DNA of 8,262 nt from an uncultured beta proteobacterium. Its GTDB lineage: Bacteria; Pseudomonadota; Gammaproteobacteria; Burkholderiales; Burkholderiaceae_C. Under the pieces are notes generated by a model. That model was given only the letters and a program-made list of their open reading frames with translations, was not told where the DNA came from and did not search any database. Positions within the stretch are counted from its first letter, which is position 1, and every line of letters starts with the position of its first letter. Positions 1 to 5,380 of this stretch are shown here, in pieces. Position numbers and translations under genes: made by a program. The stretch lies in NCBI GenBank assembly GCA_903944555.1, contig CAJASG010000469.1, positions 1-8,262 of the forward strand, in the 5' to 3' direction.

Positions 1-334
1 CGTCGGAGCCGTTGCCCAGCATGATGTCGCAGCCTTCGGGCATGTGCGCGTAGTCGGCCAGGGCGTGGCGCAGGTCATTGATGCGGCCCTCGGGGTAGCG
101 GTTGAGCGCCAGCGCGCCCAGGCGTTTGCCCAGGGCCTCTTGCAACTCCACCGGCAAGCGATGCGGATTCTCCATGGCGTCGAGCTTGACCATACCGGCC
201 GAGTCCTGGATCGCGTAGGCGTGCATGGACTGCACGTCCTGGCGGATGCGGCGCTGGATGAGCGCAGTCACTGCGCTTGGGGCACTGGGAGCACCAGGAA
301 CATGGAGAGCGGTGGAAGTGGTGGCTTGGGGCAT
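1..334 (-). CDS. hisC: Histidinol-phosphate aminotransferase, N-terminal part (cut by window edge)
   Basis: HisC is a PLP-dependent class II aminotransferase that makes L-histidinol phosphate from imidazole-acetol phosphate and glutamate in the cytoplasm. Only the first 111 residues are in the window; the PLP lysine lies beyond the edge. Translating the minus strand from the ATG at 334 gives a variable N-terminus of about 25 residues, then IRQDVQSMHAYAIQ, KLDAMENPHRLP, LNRYPEGR and MLGNGSD. These match the HisC pattern of the KL(D/N)xNEN-type segment, here DAMENP as in many betaproteobacterial HisC, the RYP segment and the GNGSDE segment. There is no strong Shine-Dalgarno sequence; a GAAAG lies upstream of the ATG. 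The gene lies 80 nt after the PIN toxin on the same strand, and I see neither an intrinsic terminator nor a convincing promoter in that gap (335-414). In related bacteria hisC normally follows hisD directly, but here hisD ends 5.5 kb away. Confidence 0.9.
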   Translation of the reverse strand, partial: MPQATTSTALHVPGAPSAPSAVTALIQRRIRQDVQSMHAYAIQDSAGMVKLDAMENPHRLPVELQEALGKRLGALALNRYPEGRINDLRHALADYAHMPEGCDIMLGNGSD

Positions 335-414
335 TCGCTTACTTTCGCGGTCTGGGGATGGATGTTGGGGAGCTGGGAGCGGGCAAGGGGCGAAGTGCAA
401 AGGGCTGGCGGGGC

Positions 415-873
415 TTAATCGGCAAGCGCCAGCTCGGCCGGCGTCGCCAGAAAAGGATTGAGCAGGGTCACGCCATCGATTTGCTGCCCGTGGGGCATGG
501 CTTGCAAATCCACCGTCAGCACGTGGGTGGCGCCGGACTGGGCGGCGGCGGCAACGATGAGCGCGTCCCAGTAGTTCAGGCCAAAGCGGGCTTCCACGCC
601 CCAGGCGGTTTCCACGGTCTGGTGGTCGATCTGCCAGGGCTGCCAGAGCTGAAAACGCCGCACTTTGGCCCGTGCATCGCCCAGCGGCATGCCGAAGGTG
701 CGGGTGGCGGTGACGTAGTAATCACTCAAAACCTGCGTGCTGACCCGGCCCGCGCGGCGCTGCCACAGGGCCTGCAACCAGTCGCGGGCGCGCGCCTGCT
801 TGGGCAGGTCGTGCGCATCGTCGGCGCACAGCAAGACGTTGGTGTCGACAAAAACAATCGGGGCGTCAGACAT
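415..873 (-). CDS. PIN-domain toxin of a type II toxin-antitoxin pair
   Basis: A protein of 152 aa with the layout of a VapC-like PIN ribonuclease, a Mg-dependent RNase that arrests translation when freed from its antitoxin. Visible acidic residues are D10 in VFVDTNVLL, D51 in STQVLSDYYV, D103 in NYWDALIVAAA and D122 in VLTVDLQ. The C-terminal DGVTLLNPF is typical of this subgroup. In the relatives I recall, the second acidic position is Glu (QVLxEF); here it is Asp51, a conservative change. I chose the ATG at 873 because it starts just before the first beta strand with its catalytic Asp and overlaps the end of the antitoxin gene by 8 nt, a typical toxin-antitoxin arrangement. The upstream in-frame extension to 969 runs through the antitoxin in another frame and is proline- and serine-rich. 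The family call is firm; RNA target and activity are unknown. Confidence 0.86.
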   Translation of the reverse strand: MSDAPIVFVDTNVLLCADDAHDLPKQARARDWLQALWQRRAGRVSTQVLSDYYVTATRTFGMPLGDARAKVRRFQLWQPWQIDHQTVETAWGVEARFGLNYWDALIVAAAAQSGATHVLTVDLQAMPHGQQIDGVTLLNPFLATPAELALAD

Positions 874-1090
874 CGGCGACCTGGCGTTGGGGATAAGGCT
901 GGCCAGCGGAGCTGAAGCTGGAGGTATCGGCCACCCACTCGCGCTGGGCGCGGGCGTAGGCGTCGTCATGCTGCATCTTGTCGGTCAGCATCTCCCCCAC
1001 CAGCCGCGACACGCTGGTGTTGCGCTTGGCCGCCTCGATGCGCACCCACTCCAGGGTGGCGTCTTCCACGGTGATGGTGACGTTTTTCAT
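866..1090 (-). CDS. Ribbon-helix-helix (CopG-like) antitoxin
   Basis: A protein of 74 aa. The first residues MKNVTITVED form the predicted DNA-binding beta strand. They are followed by helices ATLEWVRIEAAKRN and SVSRLVGEMLTDKMQ, the usual ribbon-helix-helix arrangement with an S-x-S-R-L turn. The charged, less ordered tail (about residues 41-74) would be the part that wraps and blocks the PIN toxin. The gene precedes and overlaps its toxin by 8 nt, so the two are co-translated. The start at 1090 is the only ATG that fits the fold. No Shine-Dalgarno sequence precedes it, and a -10-like box lies only 7 bp upstream, so the message may be leaderless. The tandem palindromes immediately upstream are probably its own binding sites. 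A VapB-type or other small RHH label is possible; I do not assign a symbol. Confidence 0.83.
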   Translation of the reverse strand: MKNVTITVEDATLEWVRIEAAKRNTSVSRLVGEMLTDKMQHDDAYARAQREWVADTSSFSSAGQPYPQRQVADV

Positions 1091-1097
1091 GGTGTTA

Positions 1098-1103
1098 ATA
1101 GTA
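1098..1103 (-). promoter_or_regulatory. Candidate -10 box of the toxin-antitoxin operon
   Basis: On the minus strand this reads TACTAT, four of six matches to the sigma-70 -10 consensus. It ends 7 bp before the antitoxin ATG, so initiation would fall about at the start codon. The -35 position, 16-17 bp upstream, falls within the second palindrome (TTCGTG) and matches poorly. This suggests a weak promoter lying inside its operator. Positions are read from sequence; use as a promoter is inferred. Confidence 0.4.
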
Positions 1104-1133
1104 CACGAATTTCGTGCTACACGAAGTTCGTGT
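1102..1133. promoter_or_regulatory. Two tandem 16-bp palindromic operators of the toxin-antitoxin operon
   Basis: Two head-to-tail 16-bp units, tacacgaatttcgtgc (1102-1117) and tacacgaagttcgtgt (1118-1133), differ at only two positions. Each contains a perfect inverted repeat about a single central base: CACGAA-T-TTCGTG centred on 1110 and ACACGAA-G-TTCGTGT centred on 1126. They occupy the spacer and -35 zone of the antitoxin promoter, where a ribbon-helix-helix antitoxin-toxin complex would repress its own operon. The repeats are directly visible; the binding protein is inferred from position. Confidence 0.72.
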
Positions 1134-1184
1134 GATTTGGATCGTCATTTCAGAGAAATCAGATTCCAAAGCAATGCCAATTTT

Positions 1185-1238
1185 GCTATTGAATGAGGAG
1201 CTGCTTGCGCACACTCTATGCGGGTTGTGGCTATTATT
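1185..1238 (+). repeat. Interspersed hairpin repeat, copy 1
   Basis: A 54-bp element matching the element at 3519-3572 at 49 of 54 positions, in the same orientation. It contains AGCTGC pairing (with GU wobbles) to GTGGCT, and an inner GCA/TGC-type stem around a 7-nt loop, so it can form an imperfect hairpin. Two of the five differences fall in the loop and none in the stem arms. It lies between the divergent antitoxin and secreted-protein genes. Similar AGCTGCTTGCGC-type sequences are, as I recall, scattered between genes in Comamonadaceae genomes; no transposase is nearby. Confidence 0.75.
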
Positions 1239-1367
1239 GGCATATAAAACGCCAAGCACTGGTGCAACCTGTCTGCCCACCGTGGCAACACGCCTGAAAT
1301 TCAGCAACGGGCACAATCGCTGCAACCGTCAATTTGTTCTATCCCGCAGCACAAGGATGTTGAACCC

Positions 1368-2120
1368 ATGACCTTCGGACACTCTTTCCTTGCAATATCT
1401 TGCGCATTGCTGGCCTGCGTGGCACCACAAACACACGCCCAAAGCGATGCGGAAATGGCCAACCACTTGGACAGCTACTCCGCCGATGGGCTGGAGGCTG
1501 TATGCCAACGCATGTCTCCAGCGTCGTACGTGAGTGGACTCACCGATGGCGCATGGGCAGGCTTGCCCTTGGGGGGTAAAACCTATTTTTACAAGTCGCG
1601 CTGTTATATGGAACTGGCCCGGCGCACCCGCAACCTCACGGTGTGCGCCTTGGTCAAAGAACGCAAAACACTCTTTGGCGATGGCACCGGGGTCTCGCCC
1701 GCGAGTTGCGAGCGCACGGTGACCGCCGCCTTGGCGTCTGGCCAAGCGCAGGAAAAACTGGCCGCGCAGCACGCAGCTGCGGTGCAAGGCGCCTTCAAGA
1801 TCCAAAGCCTGCAAGCCCAGAGCACCCCTGACGGCGACTGGGTGCTTGCACTGCAAACGGCGGGCAGCCTGGCGGGCAAGTACCAGATAGAGATCAAGAA
1901 CTCCCGCGACAACCGGGTTTTACTCACCCAAGACCTGGAATCCGACCACCCCGAAAACCTGCGCTGGACCCTGCAACGCAATGCCGTTGTCCAGTCCACA
2001 CCGCTACCGGCCATATTTCCTATTGCAGTCAGCCTGTACTACGTGCTTCCAGCCGACTCGGCCTACCCACTAGAGAAGTACCTCTCCAGCGTCAAAAACG
2101 TGACCTTGTCGGCCCCATGA
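1368..2120 (+). CDS. Secreted protein of unknown function with four cysteines
   Basis: I do not recognise a family for this 250-aa protein. Residues 1-24 form a signal peptide: a hydrophobic core (FLAISCALLACVAP) with a likely Sec cleavage site after THA24. LLAC17 could alternatively be read as a weak lipobox, but the n-region lacks positive charge. The mature part has an N-terminal region to about residue 120 with four cysteines (46, 79, 93, 114) that could form two disulfides, suggesting a periplasmic place. A helical Ala/Gln-rich linker follows (125-142), then a beta-rich C-terminal half (about 143-250). The ATG at 1368 is preceded by AAGGA at 1353-1357 (10-nt spacing), which supports the start. 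It is convergent with the M23 protein, with a 92-bp gap (2121-2212) in which I see no convincing terminator. Reality as a gene: likely, from signal peptide, ribosome site and codon use. Confidence 0.75.
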   Translation: MTFGHSFLAISCALLACVAPQTHAQSDAEMANHLDSYSADGLEAVCQRMSPASYVSGLTDGAWAGLPLGGKTYFYKSRCYMELARRTRNLTVCALVKERKTLFGDGTGVSPASCERTVTAALASGQAQEKLAAQHAAAVQGAFKIQSLQAQSTPDGDWVLALQTAGSLAGKYQIEIKNSRDNRVLLTQDLESDHPENLRWTLQRNAVVQSTPLPAIFPIAVSLYYVLPADSAYPLEKYLSSVKNVTLSAP

Positions 2121-2212
2121 AACGATTCCGACGCCAGCAGGGTAGTGCCAGCGCACCTTCGAGGCCCGTTTTCGGTCAAAAGCACAATGACATCCCCCAT
2201 GGGCAAACCCAT

Positions 2213-3310
2213 TTACTGCGCCACTGCGGTGCGGCAAGCGTAAGGCCAGATCAGACGGGTGGAGGCAGGCACGGTGCGACCATCCAGCAGCATGACGGGT
2301 ACCGTGACGCGCTTTTCATCGTCGGGCAGGAGGGCCAGTGCTTGCGATGCATAGGGTTCCTTGCCTCGATAAAGCGCCATCGGATCCATCCAGCGCGGTC
2401 TGTGCGGAATCACATAATCATCACGCACCGCGAATCGGCGGGACTGGGCGTAATAGACCGCATAGTGAATACCCGGCCTGCGAAAGCTCTTTTCGCTCTG
2501 CTGCGAGGGCCGCACGCCGGTGTTGCCGGTCAGCCCGATGATCTCCCCCATGCGCACGCGCTGCCCCACCAGCTGGGGCGGCAGTGACTGTAGATGGGCG
2601 TATTCGGTGTAGGTCCAAAAAGGCAAGCCAGTGTCCTCAGGGCTGTGCCGCAAGGTGACCGCCATACCCCGCATTTGCTGCTGGTTTTCCACCTTGAGCA
2701 CCACCGTTCCATCGGCCGCGGCCAGGATAGGCGTTCCAAACTCCGTTGGAATGTCGATACCTCCATGGTTACCCTTGCCGGTCTTGTCTTCGTAGGGCAA
2801 GGCAAAGGTCTCATCGACACCCAGGCATGCGACGTTTAAGGGAAACACAGGTGTCAACCCTGTAGGCATCAGCCCATGTTCGCGTGCCATGGTGTCCCCC
2901 TCGGGGCATTTTCCTTTGCGGGAAACAATGCAAAAAGAGGCCTTCTCAACGGCATTGGCGTCCATGAGGTCCGCCTCCATCGTGGGGTCGGTTACCACCG
3001 GTGTTGCAGACGGTGCAGGCCACTCAGGCTTCCAGCCGCGCCCCAAAGTGGTGTAAAGCGCAGCAAACTCCTGCCGATCGATGACGCCATCGTGATTGGT
3101 ATCGAGCACCTCGAAATTGCCTCTACCCACCCACTCATGGCGGTCCAGCGTGCCGTCGCCATTGTGGTCATAACCGGGAAAATAAAACGCTACCGGGTCG
3201 ACCATGCGCGATCCGCGCCCCGTTTGGGCCCACAGCGAAGTTACCACCAGCACACCCAACCCCAGCGCCAGCACTGGGCGGCACCCCATTGAAATCAGCT
3301 TGTTAACCAT
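2213..3310 (-). CDS. Secreted EF-hand/M23 (LytM-type) peptidase-like protein with altered HxH motif
   Basis: A protein of 365 aa. Residues 1-28 form a signal peptide (VLALGLGVLVVTSLWA), so it acts outside the inner membrane. Two canonical EF-hand loops follow: D48-E59 (DHNGDGTLDRHE) and D70-E81 (DTNHDGVIDRQE), with all calcium-ligand positions filled. A linker leads to an M23 domain at about 175-290: HGGID supplies H182 and D186 (zinc ligands), then GTPILAAADGTVV, then YAHLQSL with H239 and the VxxGEIIGLTGNTG turn. The last motif reads PGIHYAVYY: the zinc-ligand histidine H282 is kept, but the preceding HxH histidine is Gly280. M23 enzymes cut peptidoglycan cross-links or bacterial peptides; LytM-like proteins lacking catalytic residues act as activators of other hydrolases. 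Which applies here is undecided. A C-terminal tail of 75 residues has no recognised motif. ltaE lies 304 bp upstream on the same strand. Confidence 0.87.
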   Translation of the reverse strand: MVNKLISMGCRPVLALGLGVLVVTSLWAQTGRGSRMVDPVAFYFPGYDHNGDGTLDRHEWVGRGNFEVLDTNHDGVIDRQEFAALYTTLGRGWKPEWPAPSATPVVTDPTMEADLMDANAVEKASFCIVSRKGKCPEGDTMAREHGLMPTGLTPVFPLNVACLGVDETFALPYEDKTGKGNHGGIDIPTEFGTPILAAADGTVVLKVENQQQMRGMAVTLRHSPEDTGLPFWTYTEYAHLQSLPPQLVGQRVRMGEIIGLTGNTGVRPSQQSEKSFRRPGIHYAVYYAQSRRFAVRDDYVIPHRPRWMDPMALYRGKEPYASQALALLPDDEKRVTVPVMLLDGRTVPASTRLIWPYACRTAVAQ

Positions 3311-3316
3311 TGCAAA

Positions 3317-3322
3317 CTCCTT
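3317..3322 (-). promoter_or_regulatory. Ribosome binding site of the EF-hand/M23 gene
   Basis: On the minus strand this reads AAGGAG, 6 nt before the ATG at 3310. It fixes the start at 3310 rather than the in-frame ATG at 3325, which overlaps this site, or the much longer open frame reaching 3700. The start at 3310 also gives an immediate signal peptide. Confidence 0.8.
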
Positions 3323-3518
3323 CATCGGCGACCATGGTACCGCCTGCATGGCAAGCATCCAGCGCCATTTCGACGGCCTATCCTGATGCGCCCCGCGGGC
3401 AAACGTGCCGAATTCGAGGCATTTACAAAACGCTTGGAGCACCAAGGGCTTTGACGTGTGGTGGTCGCCCAGGCCATCGAACTGGCCTGGTCTGCCCTGC
3501 CTCGCCCGCCCAAGTAAA

Positions 3519-3572
3519 GCTATGAAATTAGGAGCTGCTTGCGCACATTCCATGCGGGTTGTGGCTATTATT
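3519..3572 (+). repeat. Interspersed hairpin repeat, copy 2
   Basis: The second copy of the element at 1185-1238 (49 of 54 identical, same orientation). It has the same stem arms (AGCTGC...GTGGCT, GCA...TGC) and a loop of CATTCCA where copy 1 has CACTCTA. It starts two bases after the stop of the putative gene remnant and ends 42 bp before the ltaE stop codon. Confidence 0.75.
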
Positions 3573-3608
3573 TGCTTCCAAACCCTGAACGGAGGCGAGG
3601 CCCTGGTC

Positions 3609-3632
3609 CGCGCACTACCCCGCGAGTGCGCG
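3609..3632. repeat. Perfect 8-bp inverted repeat at the 3' end of ltaE
   Basis: CGCGCACT (3609-3616) and AGTGCGCG (3625-3632) flank an 8-nt loop and span the last codons and the TAG stop of ltaE. The stem is strong, but no U-tract follows on the minus strand, so it is at best a weak or factor-assisted terminator or a transcript-end stabiliser. Coding constraint (ALA residues) may explain part of it. Confidence 0.35.
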
Positions 3633-4673
3633 CTCGATGTCCGACGCCAAGTGGTCAATCGCCTCTTGCGTGGTGGCCCAGGAGCACATGAACCGCGCAC
3701 CGCCCCCGATGAAGGTGTAGAAAACCCAGCCGGTCGCCTTCAGATTGGCGATGGCGGGTTCTGGCAAGTTGACGAACACGCCATTCGCTTCGGTGGGCAA
3801 CAGCAGTTCCGCACCCGCGATACCGGCCACTTTTTCCGACAAGCGCCGCGCCATCGCATTGGCATGGCCGGCATGGCGCAGCCAGGTGTTGTCGTTGACC
3901 ATTGCCAGCCAAGGGGCGGACAAATAGCGCATCTTCGAGGCCAGTTGACCGGCCTGCTTGCAGCGGTAAGAAAACTCTTCACCGAGCTTTCGGTCGAAAA
4001 ACACAATGGCCTCCCCAATGGGCAAGCCCATCTTGGTACCCCCGAAGCACAGCACATCGACCCCCGCGCGCCAGGTGATGTCGGCGGGCGCCACATTGAG
4101 CGCAGCGACCGCATTGGCAAAACGCGCGCCATCCATATGAACTTTGAGCCCATGTTCCTGGGCAATGCGGGATATGCCGCTGATTTCGCCCTTTTGGTAG
4201 AGCGTGCCCATTTCGGTGGACTGCGTGAGCGTGACCACCTTGGGGCGTGGGTAGTGCACGTCGGTGCGCCGGGTAATGACCTCCAGTACCCCGGAAGAAG
4301 TGAGCTTGCCGTGGCGATGCGGCGCAGACAAAAGCTTGGAGCCATTCGAGAAAAATTCGGGGGCGCCGCACTCGTCGGTTTCGACGTGCGCCGTGTCGCT
4401 GCAAATCACCGCTTGGTAGGACTGGCACAGCGATGCCAAAGCGATCGAGTTCGCGGCGGTTCCGTTGAAGACGAAGAAGATTTCCGCATCGGCCTCAAAC
4501 ACCTCACGCAGGCGGTCGCAGGCTTGGTGGGTGGCATCGTCATTGCCGTAGGACGCGGCAAAGCCGCTATTGGCCGCGTTGAACGCCGCCAGCGCCTCCG
4601 GACAGACCCCTGAGGTGTTGTCGCTCGCAAATTGGAGGAAGTAGCCTGGGCAATCAGGATTTTTTGTACTCAT
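3615..4673 (-). CDS. ltaE: Low-specificity L-threonine aldolase
   Basis: LtaE is a PLP enzyme of fold type I (beta-eliminating lyase family) that splits L-threonine or L-allo-threonine into glycine and acetaldehyde in the cytoplasm. The protein is 352 aa, the usual length. Landmarks are SDNTSGVCPEALAA (about 17-30), YGNDDAT (42-48), the PLP phosphate-binding FNGTAANS (69-76), TAHVETDE with H97 expected to stack on the cofactor, HMDGAR (D181, R184), and CFGGTKMG with the PLP lysine K214. It resembles the Pseudomonas-type low-specificity enzymes. I placed the start at ATG 4673 (MSTKNPD...), because upstream in-frame codons run into the AT-rich promoter region; only a weak GAG precedes it. It is divergent from an XRE-cupin gene that probably controls it. 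Stereospecificity cannot be read from the sequence. Confidence 0.93.
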   Translation of the reverse strand: MSTKNPDCPGYFLQFASDNTSGVCPEALAAFNAANSGFAASYGNDDATHQACDRLREVFEADAEIFFVFNGTAANSIALASLCQSYQAVICSDTAHVETDECGAPEFFSNGSKLLSAPHRHGKLTSSGVLEVITRRTDVHYPRPKVVTLTQSTEMGTLYQKGEISGISRIAQEHGLKVHMDGARFANAVAALNVAPADITWRAGVDVLCFGGTKMGLPIGEAIVFFDRKLGEEFSYRCKQAGQLASKMRYLSAPWLAMVNDNTWLRHAGHANAMARRLSEKVAGIAGAELLLPTEANGVFVNLPEPAIANLKATGWVFYTFIGGGARFMCSWATTQEAIDHLASDIERALAG

Positions 4674-4724
4674 TTTTGACTCGCAAAAGGTTCGGGATGA
4701 ACTTGCTGGGGTTTCATAGTAAGA

Positions 4725-4752
4725 TTGATTCAACGGAAATATTCGATATATC
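4725..4752 (+). promoter_or_regulatory. Candidate promoter of the XRE-cupin gene
   Basis: TTGATT (4725-4730) and TATATC (4747-4752) with a 16-bp spacer form a plausible weak sigma-70 promoter reading toward the regulator gene. The -10 box lies inside the first palindrome, so occupancy of that site would block transcription. No Shine-Dalgarno sequence is seen before the ATG at 4787. This is a consensus match by eye only. Confidence 0.33.
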
Positions 4753-4755
4753 GAA
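4742..4755. promoter_or_regulatory. Operator-like palindrome 1 between ltaE and the XRE-cupin gene
   Basis: TTCGATATATCGAA is a perfect 14-bp palindrome in the AT-rich 113-bp divergent region. A near copy lies exactly 20 bp (two helical turns) downstream. A dimeric XRE regulator encoded 32 bp away is the natural candidate to bind it. Confidence 0.65.
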
Positions 4756-4761
4756 CATAAT

Positions 4762-4775
4762 TTCAGTATATCGAA
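4762..4775. promoter_or_regulatory. Operator-like palindrome 2 between ltaE and the XRE-cupin gene
   Basis: TTCAGTATATCGAA shares 12 of 14 bases with palindrome 1, with the right half-site intact and the left half-site altered at two positions. The centre is 20 bp from that of palindrome 1, placing both sites on the same DNA face for cooperative binding. It ends 11 bp before the regulator start codon. Confidence 0.6.
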
Positions 4776-4792
4776 TTATTAAAACAATGCAA
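4765..4792 (-). promoter_or_regulatory. Candidate promoter of ltaE
   Basis: On the minus strand, TTGCAT (4787-4792) and TATACT (4765-4770) are separated by 16 bp. The -10 match is good and the -35 match is weak. The -10 box lies within palindrome 2, mirroring the regulator promoter in palindrome 1. This would give an ltaE leader of roughly 85 nt. Confidence 0.33.
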
Positions 4793-5380
4793 ACCCCCAT
4801 TCAAAAAATTGCGGCTGACGGCCCCCCCGCAGTGGGCTCCAAGCTACAAGCAATCCGTAAAGCGCAAAAATTGTCGCTGGACGACCTGTCCAAGCGCGCC
4901 GGTGTATCGAAGTCTATGCTGTCCGACGTGGAGCGCAATCAGGCCAATCCCACCGTGGGCGTTCTTTGGCGCTTGGCCAGTGCACTGGGCATTAGCCTGA
5001 CCGACTTGTTAGGCGCTGCGGGGACCGAGAAGGCCCCGGCAAGCGTGGTACTTGTTGCTGCGCATGCGATTCCCGTCACCAAGAGCAACGATGGACGGTG
5101 CGAGTTGCGCATTCTGGGCCCCATCTCACTGACGGGGAAAGTCGAGTGGTACGAGTTGACCATTGAACCCGGGGGCGTATTGGCCTCCGACCCGCATGAG
5201 GCGGGCTCCAAAGAACACCTCTCGGTGCAACATGGGACCTTACTGGTGCAGGCCGCCGACAGCAGCCAACAAGTCAAATCGGGCGACACCGCCCGGTACC
5301 CGGCAGACGTGCCGCACTCCATGACCAACAACGGAAAAACCATTGCCAAAGCGGTTCTTGTGGTGGAGTACCTAGGCTGA
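4787..5380 (+). CDS. XRE-family transcription regulator with C-terminal cupin domain
   Basis: A protein of 197 aa. Residues about 18-75 form an XRE helix-turn-helix: GSKLQAIRKAQKLSLDDLSKRAGVSKSML... with SKSMLSDVERNQANPTVGVL as the recognition part, followed by WRLASALGISLTDLL. Residues about 122-194 form a small cupin beta-barrel: ELTIEPGG, DPHEAGSKEHL, VQHGTLLV, VKSGDTARYPADVPHSMTN. This is the common repressor type in which the cupin senses a small molecule, often tied to amino acid or polyamine use. It is divergent from ltaE and close to twin palindromes, so autoregulation and control of ltaE are likely; threonine, glycine or a related amino acid as the signal is only a guess. The start at ATG 4787 precedes the HTH by a normal 17-residue arm; an upstream in-frame extension would run through the operators. 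It is convergent with the Rap1a-like gene, 49 bp away. Confidence 0.9.
   Translation: MQTPIQKIAADGPPAVGSKLQAIRKAQKLSLDDLSKRAGVSKSMLSDVERNQANPTVGVLWRLASALGISLTDLLGAAGTEKAPASVVLVAAHAIPVTKSNDGRCELRILGPISLTGKVEWYELTIEPGGVLASDPHEAGSKEHLSVQHGTLLVQAADSSQQVKSGDTARYPADVPHSMTNNGKTIAKAVLVVEYLG

Larger units (their letters stand above)
3311..3614. other. Intergenic stretch between ltaE and the EF-hand/M23 gene, with a possible gene remnant
   Basis: These 304 bases hold the M23 ribosome site (3317-3322), repeat copy 2 (3519-3572) and the start of an inverted repeat at the ltaE end. On the plus strand, frame 3386-3517 encodes MRPAGKRAEFEAFTKRLEHQ... and is interrupted by a TGA at 3452-3454. It then resumes in the same frame as RVVVAQAIELAWSALPRPPK and ends at TAA 3515-3517, immediately before the repeat. 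Codon choice resembles coding DNA, and the amphipathic helical text hints at a decayed gene tail. No family is recognised, and a chance open frame in GC-rich DNA is possible. Confidence 0.3.

Noticed and set aside
277..915. Plus-strand open frame of 212 codons opposite the PIN toxin
   Set aside because: It is a shadow of the PIN and hisC genes, whose motifs are clear on the minus strand.
874..969. Longer start for the PIN toxin at 969
   Set aside because: The extra 32 residues lie inside the antitoxin gene in another frame, are low-complexity, and precede the conserved first PIN strand.
2121..2212. Bidirectional terminator between the convergent secreted-protein and M23 genes
   Set aside because: GGTAGTGC...GCGCACC can pair only with a bulge and is not followed by a T-tract; support is too weak.
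3311..3700. N-terminal extension of the EF-hand/M23 gene up to 3700
   Set aside because: It would run through the ltaE 3' end and the interspersed repeat, and would bury the signal peptide. The AAGGAG site before ATG 3310 fixes the start.
3405..4613. Plus-strand open frame of 402 codons opposite ltaE
   Set aside because: It is antisense to a clear threonine aldolase. Only its first part (before 3518) lies in intergenic DNA, and that part has no recognised domain.
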